Positions 1 through 7,434 of a DNA stretch of 22,891 nt are shown piece after piece; positions within the stretch are counted from its first letter, which is position 1; each line of letters starts with the position of its first letter. The stretch spans positions 1 through 22,891 of the forward strand of contig PKXI01000176.1 in the NCBI GenBank assembly GCA_003133425.1, in the 5' to 3' direction. The DNA is from Acidobacteriaceae bacterium. Its GTDB lineage: Bacteria > Acidobacteriota > Terriglobia > Terriglobales > Acidobacteriaceae. Below the pieces are notes generated by a model. The model made no database searches and was not told the origin of the DNA. It saw only the letters and a list, made by a program, of their open reading frames with translations. A program made the position numbers and the translations under genes.

Positions 1-3
1 AAA

Positions 4-79
4 GCGCCGGTGGCGAAGCGGTTAACGCGCAGGTCTGCAAAACCTGTATACGCGGGTTCGATCCCCGCCCGGTGCTCCA
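4..79 (+). tRNA. tRNA-Cys (anticodon GCA)
   Basis: The sequence folds into a complete cloverleaf. The acceptor stem GCGCCGG pairs with CCGGTGC, the anticodon stem CAGGT pairs with ACCTG, and the loop CTGCAAA carries GCA at 37-39. The discriminator base is T76, the usual identity element for tRNA-Cys, and the CCA end is encoded at 77-79. The T arm with GGTTCGATCC is intact. Nothing suggests a degraded copy, and a terminator hairpin follows six bases later. Confidence 0.97.
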
Positions 80-84
80 AAATC

Positions 85-128
85 AAAGGCCGCGCCAATC
101 CCTCGCGGGAGCGCGGCCTTTGTACTTT
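85..128. terminator. Bidirectional terminator after tRNA-Cys
   Basis: A perfect 11-bp stem, AAAGGCCGCGC at 85-95 with GCGCGGCCTTT at 111-121, is followed on + by TTTGTACTTTT. On the minus strand the same hairpin is followed by a T-rich run (TTTGATTTTGG), so it could also stop transcripts of the small minus-strand gene on its right. Confidence 0.85.
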
Positions 129-166
129 TGCATTCAACTCTTTTGGATTGAATGCGCCGTAATGGA

Positions 167-418
167 TCAGAGAGGAATCATCGGCCCGGGCAGCCGCGTC
201 TTAGCGCGATCGAGAAACAACCTCATGCGCAAAGCCTCCGCGCGTTGCACGGCCACCAGGCGCATTTGTCTGCGAATATGGTCGCCATTTTCGAGCACCG
301 CCGCGAACGCCTCGTCGCTCCGGGCATCCGTTTCCAATCGCGCAATCCTTTCCTCTATGGTGCGTTGAAACCGCGGGCTGATCTCATAGGATTCATTGAC
401 GGCGAAATTGGTGTCCAT
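167..418 (-). CDS. Small hypothetical protein (83 aa)
   Basis: I do not recognise this protein. It is 83 aa, mostly charged and apparently helical, with many Arg and Glu residues (for example RFQRTIEERIARLE near residue 16) and no signal peptide or membrane segment, so it is probably cytosolic. The gene is supported by a good ribosome binding site: GAGGAG lies six bases before the ATG at 418. It is a monocistronic unit between the tRNA-Cys terminator and the hairpin at 572-600. The overlapping plus-strand frames lack a comparable ribosome site. Its function cannot be inferred from sequence or neighbours. Confidence 0.6.
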   Translation of the reverse strand: MDTNFAVNESYEISPRFQRTIEERIARLETDARSDEAFAAVLENGDHIRRQMRLVAVQRAEALRMRLFLDRAKTRLPGPMIPL

Positions 419-571
419 GGCTGGCTCCTCGGTGCAGGGTTTTCTGAGGCTGAAGATTTTTTGGGGATCGGCCTCAAGTATTTCCCACTTGCGCCGATAT
501 TAACGAAGACCCATGAAAGGCGCCAGATTACCAAGTTGCAGGACTTAGGTAATTGTGTGTGCGAAAACGAA

Positions 572-600
572 GCAGGGGCGGAGTTTAGCTTCGCCCCTGC
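572..600 (-). terminator. Terminator downstream of the left VWFA gene
   Basis: GCAGGGGCG at 572-580 pairs with CGCCCCTGC at 592-600 around an 11-base loop, a 9-bp GC-rich stem. Read on the minus strand it follows the stop of the VWFA gene by about 80 bases and is followed by TTCGTTTTCG, a moderately T-rich tail. This fits a rho-independent terminator in that direction. Confidence 0.7.
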
Positions 601-679
601 CCTGTTTCCTTGGCTGTCCTGTCCCGCGCTGCGCCAGTCGACCGCTCTTTGCCACCGCATCGCGCTATAAAAATAGCAG

Positions 680-1744
680 CTAAAATTGCGGCGCCACGGC
701 GTAATAGCCCTTGCGGACCTGCACCTTCATTCCATCGCCCTGGCATTGCACCGCAAGGTGCCGGAAGGTTCCGTCCAACTTGGCGTTGCTGGGTGTATAG
801 CTGGCCAAATACTGGGTGCGGAGCTCGTCTTCGATCTGCTGGAAGGCGGCTTCAAGTTTCTTGCCGTTGTTGCCTACATCGATCAGGCGGCCGCCAGTCT
901 CATCTGACAGCCTCTTCGCTGCCGAGTAACCGCTGTAGCCGAAGCTGAACCCACCATAGAATCCGCGGTCGGCAATCAAAATCACGTAAATAATCACGTT
1001 GGATTTCTGCGCCGCAGCGATCGCCTCGCCAATCTTGGTGCGGCTGCCCTGATCCTCACCATCGGTCAGGATGATCATTGCCTTGCGGCCGCTCTCCTGG
1101 TTCAGCTTTTCGTTGGCGGCAAGGTTGACCGCGTCGTAGAGCAGTGTCCCCTTGGGATCTCCTACGGTGGGAACGGTTCCTCCGCCGGCTCCGGGAATGC
1201 CCGCCCCTCCGTTGCCGCCCGCGGTGTTGATTTCTGCCTTGCTCATGGCCCGCGCCAACTGCCGCGGATTGTTGGTGAAGTCTTGCAGCAGGTCAACGTC
1301 AACGTCGAACGAGACCAGAAACGCTTCATCCTTCGACTTCAGCACACGCTGAAGAAACTGTGCGCCTGCATCCTGCTCCAACGGCAACACCTGCTGCTGG
1401 CTACCCGACGTGTCCAGCAGTATGCCCAGTGTCAACGGCTGATTGGTTTCGGCCACAAAGCTTTTCAGCGTCTGCGGCACCTTGTCTTCCAGCACCGTGC
1501 AATCGTTCCTGGTGAGGTGCGGAACCAGTTGCCCGCTCTTGTCTTTGACGGTAAAAAACAGGTCCACCAGGTTCACGTTCATTTTGAGAGTGGCCACCGC
1601 GGTCTCATCGGCTGCCTGGGCCGGAGCCGTGCTTATCGGGGGCGCGTCGGGTGAGGGAGCAAGCTGAGCCCATCCCGCCGCGGAGACGCCCGGCAGGCTG
1701 AGAAACAGAACGGCAACTCCAAATCGGACACTCATGCTGCTCAT
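680..1744 (-). CDS. Secreted VWFA-domain protein, acidobacterial type
   Basis: This is an exported protein of about 354 aa in the acidobacterial VWFA-related family (TIGR03436 type). A signal peptide lies near the N-terminus (VRFGVAVLFLSLPGVSAAGWAQ). It is followed by a beta-rich segment typical of this family (NVNLVDLFFTVKDKSGQLV) and a von Willebrand A fold. The MIDAS metal site DTSGS is at about residue 111, and a second conserved Asp lies in ILTDGED near 228. The domain presumably binds a protein or surface ligand through a divalent metal; the partner is unknown. A glycine-rich loop (GGNGGAGIPGAGGG) interrupts the domain near residue 177. The start is uncertain: the reading frame stays open to 1894, but the signal peptide favours ATG 1744 or 1735. 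The AGGAG at about 1760 is rather far upstream. It is divergent from a paralogous gene. Confidence 0.88.
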   Translation of the reverse strand: MSSMSVRFGVAVLFLSLPGVSAAGWAQLAPSPDAPPISTAPAQAADETAVATLKMNVNLVDLFFTVKDKSGQLVPHLTRNDCTVLEDKVPQTLKSFVAETNQPLTLGILLDTSGSQQQVLPLEQDAGAQFLQRVLKSKDEAFLVSFDVDVDLLQDFTNNPRQLARAMSKAEINTAGGNGGAGIPGAGGGTVPTVGDPKGTLLYDAVNLAANEKLNQESGRKAMIILTDGEDQGSRTKIGEAIAAAQKSNVIIYVILIADRGFYGGFSFGYSGYSAAKRLSDETGGRLIDVGNNGKKLEAAFQQIEDELRTQYLASYTPSNAKLDGTFRHLAVQCQGDGMKVQVRKGYYAVAPQF

Positions 1745-1931
1745 ATAGACGGAAATAGTTCTCCTAAGAGAGCATACCCGAACTCTTTCTGCGCTGGCGG
1801 GCAACCAGCGCCGCTCTGGCGCGTCTGATACTCTGACAGGTGCAGCCCTGCTGGCTGGCCAGGCCAGTGCGGAATGCGTCCGCCGGTCGCTCAACAGCAG
1901 GATGCGTCGGTCTGGGAGGACGAATATACCT
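1745..1931. promoter_or_regulatory. Shared divergent promoter region of two VWFA genes
   Basis: This 187-base gap separates two divergently oriented VWFA genes, so both promoters must lie here or slightly inside the coding ends. A 7-bp hairpin, GCGCTGG at 1791-1797 with CCAGCGC at 1805-1811, sits near the left third. I could not assign convincing -35 and -10 boxes. TATGCT on the minus strand, just before the AGGAG site, is a weak -10 candidate. Confidence 0.45.
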
Positions 1932-3278
1932 GTGAAGCTCAGTTCTACAGCAATCGCGCTGACGGCGCTCCTCGGTTCAACCCTGTATCTGAGCCCAGTG
2001 GCTCTGCCTCAAACGCAGCAGTCAACAGTACCCGATGCCCCAGCACCCCAGGCGGCTCCGTCGCTGTCGGACATGGGCCCCATTACTCCCGGCAAGGGCG
2101 CCACGGCCACGCCCGCTGATTCCGTGCCGTCCGGACCCAGCTCGTCCTCGACAACTCAAGATCAGCAACGCCCGGCGCCTCCTACCCCGCCGCCTCCCAC
2201 CCCGCCGCCGTCGAGCCAGCCGCCATCGAGCCAGGGCAAGGACGATGTCCAGACCATACCTGCTGAGGAAGGCGCTGCCGCAATTACCAAGATCATCGTG
2301 AACGTGAACTTCGTAGAGGTCCCGGTCACCGTCAAAGACTCTAAGGGCAACCTGGTGGCGGGGCTCACCCAACGCGATTTCAAGGTCTACGAGAACAACG
2401 TCCGTTATCCGCTCAGGGTATTCAGCGTCGATCCAGCTCCACTTTCCATCGCCTTTGTGATCGATCAGAGCCTGACTTCCGACGTGATGGCGAAAGTGAA
2501 CGACTCCCTCGACGCCGTTCAGGGCGCGCTTACTCCCTACGATGAGGCAGCGGTCTTTACCTACAACAATGGAGCCAAGGAGTGGACCGGCTTCACCGGC
2601 GCACAGGGCAACCGCTTGCCGGCAGTACTGGCGCTTGCCAAGTCGGCCGGCGCCGATGAGCAGGTGCCGACCAACAGCGGTCCGCTCGCTGGTTGCAACA
2701 TCCGCGAGAATGGAAACTGCGTTGACCCCAACCTGCAGCCAGGACGATCGGCTGGCAACGGCTCCTTCATTACCCTGCCCAAGGAAATTCACACCCTCAA
2801 CGATGCGATTCTGACGGCCGCCAAGGAACTGTCCACTCGTCCCAAGGAACGCCGCCGCATCATCTACGTTGTTTCTGACGGCAAGGAGTACGGCAGCAAG
2901 GCTACTCTTCGCGAGGTCATACGCTACCTTCAAACCAACAAGATCACCGTATATGCAACCGGTGTGGGCGCCTCCGCAGTCTGGGGTGAGGGCTACGTCA
3001 GCCGCATCCATTTGCCCTTCACCATGTACGACAACATCCTGTTCAAGTACACCTATGCCACCGGCGGCGACCTTGACTCCGAGCGCGGCGTGAATGGAAT
3101 TGAAAAGAGCTACGCGAAGATCGCCAGCGAAGCGCGCACCCAGTACACGCTGGGATACCTGAGCCACGAGTCGATTTACGACAGCAAATATCGCGCCATC
3201 GAAGTGCACGTAGATCGCCCCGGCCTGGATGTGATCGCCAAGAAGGGCTACTATCCGTCCGGTCAGGACTTCAAATAG
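1932..3278 (+). CDS. Secreted VWFA-domain protein with proline-rich linker
   Basis: This exported protein of about 448 aa is a paralogue of the divergent neighbour and also fits the acidobacterial VWFA-related family. I chose GTG at 1932 because it begins directly with a signal peptide (VKLSSTAIALTALLGSTLYL), and GGGAGGA lies 10 to 18 bases upstream. An ATG at 1902 is the alternative. After the signal comes a Pro/Ser/Gln-rich linker (about residues 40-102, with PPTPPPPTPPP). The family's beta segment follows (NVNFVEVPVTVKDSKGNLV), then the VWA domain. The MIDAS motif reads DQSLT at about residue 178, with Thr replacing the last Ser, which can still coordinate a metal. A second Asp is in VVSDGKEYGS. 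The role is probably extracytoplasmic binding or adhesion; the ligand is unknown. A transporter gene follows after 15 bases. Confidence 0.88.
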   Translation: MKLSSTAIALTALLGSTLYLSPVALPQTQQSTVPDAPAPQAAPSLSDMGPITPGKGATATPADSVPSGPSSSSTTQDQQRPAPPTPPPPTPPPSSQPPSSQGKDDVQTIPAEEGAAAITKIIVNVNFVEVPVTVKDSKGNLVAGLTQRDFKVYENNVRYPLRVFSVDPAPLSIAFVIDQSLTSDVMAKVNDSLDAVQGALTPYDEAAVFTYNNGAKEWTGFTGAQGNRLPAVLALAKSAGADEQVPTNSGPLAGCNIRENGNCVDPNLQPGRSAGNGSFITLPKEIHTLNDAILTAAKELSTRPKERRRIIYVVSDGKEYGSKATLREVIRYLQTNKITVYATGVGASAVWGEGYVSRIHLPFTMYDNILFKYTYATGGDLDSERGVNGIEKSYAKIASEARTQYTLGYLSHESIYDSKYRAIEVHVDRPGLDVIAKKGYYPSGQDFK

Positions 3279-3293
3279 CGTGAACAGGTACTG

Positions 3294-4139
3294 ATGAACG
3301 CCTCGGGGGCCTCGGCCGGTTTGGGGTTAGTGTCGGCCGCTTCCTGGGGCGGTTCTGACTTTGTGGGTGGAATGGGCGCGCGCCGCGCTCCCGCCCTACT
3401 GGTGGTCGCATCCGGCCATATCGTCTCCTTCCTCATATTGCTGGCCTACTGCCTCGGGATCAGGCTGGCGTTGCCCAGCTCGCACTATCTGCTCTATGCA
3501 CTAATCGGGGGCTTTGAAGGCTCTGTAGCGCTGGCCATCTTCTATCGCGCGCTCGCCATGGGTGCCATGGGGCTCACTGCCGCACTTACCGGCCTGCTCA
3601 CGGCGCTGGTTCCGGTCGTCTTTTCAATGTTTGTGGATGGCTTGCCCAGTCTGCCCACTGCTTTGGGATTGGCCGCGGGACTTGCCGCCATCTGGCTCAT
3701 CACGCATTCGCCGTCCAAAGAAGGCCCTGCTTCGCCGCCGGCTGCGCTGATGCTTGGCGCGCTGGCAGGAACCGGATTCGGCGCCCAGCTGATTCTCTTC
3801 AAAATGGCCAGTGGAGGGGGCCTGCTGTGGACCATGACCTCAGCCCGAGCCGCCGGCAGCGTGGCTATGATCCTGGTTATCCTGGTGAAGCCGCCCAAGG
3901 GACCATGGCGCGGCTTTTGGCAGACTGGGATTCTGGCCGGTTTACTCGATACGGTGGGCAATTTGTTCTATATTCGAGCCACCCAGATTGGCCGTCTCGA
4001 CGTGGCTGCGGTGGTCTGCTCGCTCTATCCCGCCGGCACCATTCTACTGGCCGCGCTGGTGCTCCGCGAACGGCCCACTCGCCGCCAGATGGCCGGCATG
4101 GCTGTGGCGCTGGGCGCGGTAATGCTGCTCAGCCTTTAG
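3294..4139 (+). CDS. EamA-family (DMT superfamily) transporter
   Basis: This is a 281-aa integral membrane protein of about ten hydrophobic segments, the usual size and layout of two tandem EamA repeats in the drug/metabolite transporter superfamily. The N-terminal repeat begins with SAASWGGSDFVGG, and each repeat ends with the family's typical last helix (for example VALGAVMLLSL at the C-terminus). These proteins are inner-membrane exporters or exchangers of small metabolites; the substrate cannot be read from sequence. The gene begins 15 bases after the VWFA gene and may be co-transcribed, although no functional link is obvious. The ribosome site is weak (AGG at -8). A hairpin at 4168-4191 follows. 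Confidence 0.88.
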   Translation: MNASGASAGLGLVSAASWGGSDFVGGMGARRAPALLVVASGHIVSFLILLAYCLGIRLALPSSHYLLYALIGGFEGSVALAIFYRALAMGAMGLTAALTGLLTALVPVVFSMFVDGLPSLPTALGLAAGLAAIWLITHSPSKEGPASPPAALMLGALAGTGFGAQLILFKMASGGGLLWTMTSARAAGSVAMILVILVKPPKGPWRGFWQTGILAGLLDTVGNLFYIRATQIGRLDVAAVVCSLYPAGTILLAALVLRERPTRRQMAGMAVALGAVMLLSL

Positions 4140-4167
4140 AATCTGCCTGTTTGCCTCAGACGCACAA

Positions 4168-4191
4168 AGACCTGTGCGACGGCACAGGTCT
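4168..4191 (+). terminator. Hairpin after the EamA transporter
   Basis: AGACCTGTGC at 4168-4177 pairs with GCACAGGTCT at 4182-4191 around a four-base loop (GACG). The stem is perfect over 10 bp and lies 29 bases after the transporter stop codon. No clear T-run follows, so intrinsic termination is plausible but not certain. It could instead protect the mRNA 3' end. Confidence 0.5.
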
Positions 4192-4292
4192 CGTGAAATG
4201 CCATAAAGCGCGCCGTACACGACATCGGAAATCAGCAGCTATTCCAAGCTCGGAATCCCGCCCGCTTCCCTGCGGTTCGTCGCGCTACTCGT

Positions 4293-4523
4293 TCAGCCCT
4301 GCTTGGGCTCGGCGGGTGTCGTGGGCGGCGGTGCTGGAGCAACATTCTGCTGAACATTCTGCACCGGTGGAGGCGGATCGGAGATTCCCCGAATGCCTTC
4401 CTTGAAGCCTTTTAGTCCCTCGCCCAATCCCTTGCCCAATTCAGGCAGCCGCTTGGCGCCAAATAAAAGAAATGCAACCACGGCCAGTACGATCAGGTGC
4501 CACGGTTGAAGTAGATCGCCCAT
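4293..4523 (-). CDS. tatA: Sec-independent translocase subunit TatA/TatE
   Basis: This 76-aa protein has the hallmark TatA architecture. A short N-terminal membrane helix (WHLIVLAVVAFLLFGA) is followed by the FGAKRLPEL hinge with its conserved Phe-Gly and Leu-Pro, then an amphipathic helix (GKGLGEGLKGFKEGI) and a variable tail rich in Pro, Gln and Ala. TatA oligomers form the protein-conducting element for folded twin-arginine substrates in the inner membrane. The start at 4523 is supported by GGAGG eight bases upstream; the frame stays open to 4568 but without such support. No tatC or tatB is adjacent. Acidobacterial tatA genes are often scattered, so the single gene may serve the whole Tat system. 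Confidence 0.93.
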   Translation of the reverse strand: MGDLLQPWHLIVLAVVAFLLFGAKRLPELGKGLGEGLKGFKEGIRGISDPPPPVQNVQQNVAPAPPPTTPAEPKQG

Positions 4524-4571
4524 TGCTCTATCCTCCGCGTGCCACAATTCCCGGGCACACATGCTCACTGG

Positions 4572-4799
4572 TTATTGTCGCACATAACCGTATTCCCGCG
4601 CAGGGAGGGCGGTCCAATTGGCCGCGCTGGGCAGCACGAGGAGCCTCTCGTCAAAGATTCTGTCGAAACACCTGATACTCCGCCAGACAGGCACAAACCC
4701 CGTGAATTGCCAATGTTGTAGAACGGGATTGAACTGGCCGGCACGCCGTAAGCGGTCCAAATCTGTTGCCAAACTAGCAATGTCCACATTGCCGGTCAT
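4572..4799 (-). CDS. Possible small hypothetical protein (75 aa)
   Basis: A 75-codon frame lies just upstream of tatA on the same strand (stop at 4572, 48 bases before the tatA start). Its translation looks protein-like (a possible amphipathic helix at VDIASLATDLDRLRRAG, then several Trp and Phe residues). However, there is no ribosome binding site before the ATG at 4799, and codon third positions are less GC-rich than in confident neighbours. I do not recognise it. It may be a gene remnant or a chance frame in a gene-poor stretch. Confidence 0.22.
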   Translation of the reverse strand: MTGNVDIASLATDLDRLRRAGQFNPVLQHWQFTGFVPVWRSIRCFDRIFDERLLVLPSAANWTALPAREYGYVRQ

Positions 4800-4820
4800 T
4801 CAGAGGCATCTGGAGAGCGG

Positions 4821-4905
4821 TTGTCATCTTGAGCGGAGGTCGCCGCGGCGACCAGAGTCGAAAGATCTGCGGTTGCCTTGCGTTCACCGCGCAGACTCAT
4901 CACGG
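4821..4905. repeat. Dispersed intergenic repeat with a 16-bp palindrome
   Basis: The segment beginning TTGTCATCTTGAGCGGAGG and continuing through GTCGAAAGATCTGCGG resembles, from memory, an intergenic element that recurs in many acidobacterial genomes (the GTCATTCTGAGCG...GAAGAATCTG type). Inside it, GGTCGCCGCGGCGACC at 4838-4853 is a perfect 16-bp palindrome. No second copy is visible in this window, so copy number and right boundary are inferred. It lies in a gap of about 270 bases that holds no supported gene. Confidence 0.5.
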
Positions 4906-5070
4906 CATTCTGTCCGGATTGGCGGTCAACCAGCCGGAACCAAATCCATGGATCGGAAAACATTCCGCAAGCCGACTTTTTCAAGACTGATTGCCGGGCG
5001 ATCGGGGGCGCAAACCGCATCTCATGAAACCTGCAGACAATTCTCGGAACGCCGGACTTTCAATTGTGCA

Positions 5071-5823
5071 TTAGGAGCAGGCGGAACGCGGTCTCGCAAG
5101 CACGCACTGCGTAGCCTGTGCAGCATACGAAATAAAGTGCTCGTCGATTTCAAGGAACTCTGAAAGATAAGCGTGCAATTCAGGCATGTTCCACTCTCGA
5201 ATATGGGCAATGTTATGAGGTGGCCCGTTGTGCGTACCATGCCGTAGCAAGTTTCTGTCTGGCGTAGATATGATCACGTGCTTGGGAGCTACGCGCAATA
5301 TAAAGCGGAGAAGCATATCAGGATCGACTAGATGTTCGATGACGTCGCTCGCAATGACAAGATCCGCTTTTGGCACAATTTCTGCTGAAAAATCTGCGAC
5401 GCCCCACTCCCGGTCCGGGTAGCGATTCCGTAGCTTAGAGCAGGTCTGCGCTACATCCAGCCCAATGGTTTTGTCCTTTCCAAGGTATTTGAGCAGTTTG
5501 AACGCCGATCCGCATCCAACGTCCATCACCGACTTAAAATCGTGTTTGTCTGCAATTTCCCTGGCAAGGCAATAGACTTCTTCCTGCCAGCCCCAGGAAT
5601 AAACTGTGTCATCCATATATTGTGGAACGGAGCGATGGCGGTAACCTTTATGGATGAAGTAGTCATTTCGCGTGCCGATTGCATTGAGTTGGTCATACGG
5701 CGGATGGGACCCAAGTATGGCTTTACTTCCACCGAGGCTCTCTCTCCTGGTAAGGTATAGCCCAAATCTACCCAATATTTTCTCTGCGGGGTTCTTTTTT
5801 GTCGCGGTGATCATCGCTGCCAT
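5071..5823 (-). CDS. Class I SAM-dependent methyltransferase
   Basis: The protein is about 250 aa with a Rossmann-type methyltransferase fold. Motif I DVGCGSA is at residues 101-107, the acidic end of beta-2 (GLD) is near 122, and the motif IV region ASDVIEHL is at 158-165. A typical C-terminal block HNIAHIREWNMPEL lies near 203-216, as in Methyltransf_11/23 proteins that act on small molecules or sugars. The acceptor substrate is unknown. GGAGG lies three bases before ATG 5823 and 12 before ATG 5814; either may be used, and an ATG at 5850 has no ribosome site. The gene is alone, looks AT-richer than its neighbours by eye, and is flanked by gene-poor DNA. That would fit a transferred gene or the remainder of a surface-glycan cluster. 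Confidence 0.88.
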   Translation of the reverse strand: MAAMITATKKNPAEKILGRFGLYLTRRESLGGSKAILGSHPPYDQLNAIGTRNDYFIHKGYRHRSVPQYMDDTVYSWGWQEEVYCLAREIADKHDFKSVMDVGCGSAFKLLKYLGKDKTIGLDVAQTCSKLRNRYPDREWGVADFSAEIVPKADLVIASDVIEHLVDPDMLLRFILRVAPKHVIISTPDRNLLRHGTHNGPPHNIAHIREWNMPELHAYLSEFLEIDEHFISYAAQATQCVLARPRSACS

Positions 5824-6346
5824 ATTCCTCCGACAGAAGTAGCCAGACATTAGGGGTCTGTTCCAACGTTCTGCCCAGACCTAGTTGGAATTTGTTCCCA
5901 TCCCATTGGCTATATCCCGGAGGAATAGCGTTGAGGCTGTCTGTTCTCTGCAATTCAAGGTAGGTTAGAACAACGCAATAACAGAATCCCACGAATGTGG
6001 TACCGAATGGTACCAGCCGTGACAAGGCACGCATTTCGAATCGCCTGCCTGCTTCGCAACGATGCGAATACAGTTGATGATCGAGTTCGCAATTGGGAGG
6101 GATTCCAGCGCAGAGTTGAACTTTGGGATGCACTGGCGGGTCGCAAATAACAGGATACGTACCCGCATTCTCCACCAGTGACAAGATTCCGCCCGCATCG
6201 TCGCCAACTCGGCAGTCGCCAACTCGGCAATTACTCTTTCGTCAACATTACTGTGAGTAGCCGCCGAGAGGGCTGAGATCAACGGGCAGCCGTTTTCTGA
6301 CCTCATCGGCCAGATTTTGGTTGTTTTGTCAGGTTCGCTCTCGGGT
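5824..6346. other. Gene-poor stretch, possibly degenerate
   Basis: No confident gene is seen in these 520 bases. Three overlapping minus-strand frames are open for 90-138 codons but none has a ribosome site or a recognisable domain. One of them (about 5768-6184) overlaps the methyltransferase start. A near-perfect 15-base tandem duplication lies at 6201-6230. The region may hold the remains of a gene upstream of the methyltransferase. Confidence 0.4.
6201..6230. repeat. Tandem 15-base duplication
   Basis: TCGCCAACTCGGCAG at 6201-6215 is followed directly by TCGCCAACTCGGCAA at 6216-6230, identical at 14 of 15 positions. It lies in the gene-poor stretch between the methyltransferase and the 148-aa orphan. 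Its length is a multiple of three, so it would add five residues to any frame. Confidence 0.85.
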
Positions 6347-6793
6347 TCAGTTCACCTGGGCAGGCTTGCCCAGCCGCTCGGTGACCATGGAGTAAAAGGT
6401 GCGCAGGTCTTCTTCCTCGCCCTCCGTCAGCCGGCGATACACCTTCATCAGGGGAAACAGCCGCGAGCCACGCAATTCCACCGCCGGAACCGCCGCTACG
6501 CCCCCTGGATACTGCGTCATCTCCCATGTCCCGGCATAGCGCCGCCGCAGAATCTCGCCAAGGTAGCTGCCCCAAAGCCGCACTTCAAAATCCACATCGA
6601 GTTCCGGGCTCTCGCCCACCCGGACCAGTATCTCGTCAAGCCCATCGATCGATTCCGAAGTGAAATCCAGCTTCTGCCCAAACTGACTGCGGCCCAGTTC
6701 CGCCGCCGCCTTCGCATAGCCCTCCATCATGGCTCCCAGGTCCGGGAAAGCCGCCGACTCCAGACGTTTGCGCAGATCCGTGCTGTTTTTCAT
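6347..6793 (-). CDS. Hypothetical cytosolic protein (148 aa)
   Basis: I cannot name this family firmly. The protein is soluble and acidic with no signal peptide. The central part (VDFEVRLWGSYLGEILRRRYAG, residues roughly 67-88) followed by a Trp and a proline-glycine turn resembles small proteins of the DUF3806 or immunity-like type, in which a G-x-YLGE motif precedes a WE or W segment. This assignment is from memory and weak. The C-terminal part (FPLMKVYRRLTEGEEEDLRTFY) fits the same pattern. The ATG at 6793 has only a modest purine stretch upstream (TTAGGGTTAG). It is divergent from the thioredoxin-like gene with about 107 bases between them, which presumably hold both promoters. Confidence 0.72.
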   Translation of the reverse strand: MKNSTDLRKRLESAAFPDLGAMMEGYAKAAAELGRSQFGQKLDFTSESIDGLDEILVRVGESPELDVDFEVRLWGSYLGEILRRRYAGTWEMTQYPGGVAAVPAVELRGSRLFPLMKVYRRLTEGEEEDLRTFYSMVTERLGKPAQVN

Positions 6794-6900
6794 CTAACCC
6801 TAAGAGTAAATGCAACCGGCCTCGAATCCGGTCATCAAAATGGTACAGTGCCGTGGGTTTGTGGCAGACTGAGAACAGGCCCAGGTAGAAGATTACGATT

Positions 6901-7398
6901 GTGAAAAGATTCACGCAGATCGCGCTTGCCATTTTGCTGACGCTTGCCGCTGGCACGGCCAACTCCGCCACGCACGACATCTATCCCGACCCGGCACAGG
7001 CCAAAACGGATCTCGCTGCCGCCCTCAAAACCGCTGCGGCAACCCACAAGCGTATCCTGCTCGACTTTGGCGGCAACTGGTGCGGCGACTGCCAGGTTCT
7101 GGACATCTATTTCCACGATCCGGCGAATCGGCCCATCCTCGACGCCAACTTTGTGCTGGTCCACATCAACATCGGCACGATGGATGCGAACCTGGAACTC
7201 GCCAAGAAGTATGCGGTTCCGATCGAAAAGGGCGTGCCCGCGCTGGCCGTCCTCAGCGAGAAGGGAGCCCTGCTCTACAGCCAGAAGGGCGGCGAGTTCG
7301 AGGCCATGCGCCGCATGCAGTCTTCTTCGGTCACCAGTTTTCTTGCGCAGTGGAAACCGGTCAAACAAGGCTGCTCTGTCATAGTAGTCACCTGTTAG
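6901..7398 (+). CDS. Secreted thioredoxin-family protein
   Basis: This 165-aa protein starts at GTG 6901 with a signal peptide (VKRFTQIALAILLTLAAGTA, cleavage near NSA), so it acts in the periplasm or envelope. It has a thioredoxin fold with the active site WCGDC at residues 60-64 and the expected cis-Pro in KGVPAL near 113. The CGDC centre suggests a disulfide reductase or thiol-redox role; the partner is unknown. The C-terminal tail after WKPVKQG (residues CSVIVVTC) is unusual. It is encoded partly by the first copy of a 20-base tandem duplication whose second copy lies just past the stop codon. The ribosome site is weak (AGG about 16 bases upstream). A flavin reductase gene follows after 36 bases, possibly in one operon. 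Confidence 0.88.
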   Translation: MKRFTQIALAILLTLAAGTANSATHDIYPDPAQAKTDLAAALKTAAATHKRILLDFGGNWCGDCQVLDIYFHDPANRPILDANFVLVHINIGTMDANLELAKKYAVPIEKGVPALAVLSEKGALLYSQKGGEFEAMRRMQSSSVTSFLAQWKPVKQGCSVIVVTC

Positions 7399-7420
7399 CC
7401 ATAGTAGTCACCTGTTAGCC
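7380..7420. repeat. Exact 20-base tandem duplication over a stop codon
   Basis: ATAGTAGTCACCTGTTAGCC occurs at 7381-7400 and again at 7401-7420 with no difference; the base before the first copy also matches. The stop codon TAG of the thioredoxin-like gene (7396-7398) lies in the first copy. The second copy fills half of the short gap before the flavin reductase. Confidence 0.95.
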
Positions 7421-7434
7421 TGGAAAATCTCCTT

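Noticed and set aside
1..79. tRNA-Cys as an integration site for a mobile element
   Set aside because: No integrase gene and no visible direct repeat of the tRNA 3' end elsewhere in the window.
2022..3209. Minus-strand open frame of 395 codons opposite the right VWFA gene
   Set aside because: No motif or ribosome site; the plus-strand frame has a signal peptide and VWA domain.
5768..6184. 138-codon minus-strand frame upstream of the methyltransferase
   Set aside because: It overlaps the methyltransferase start in another frame and has neither a ribosome site nor a recognisable motif.
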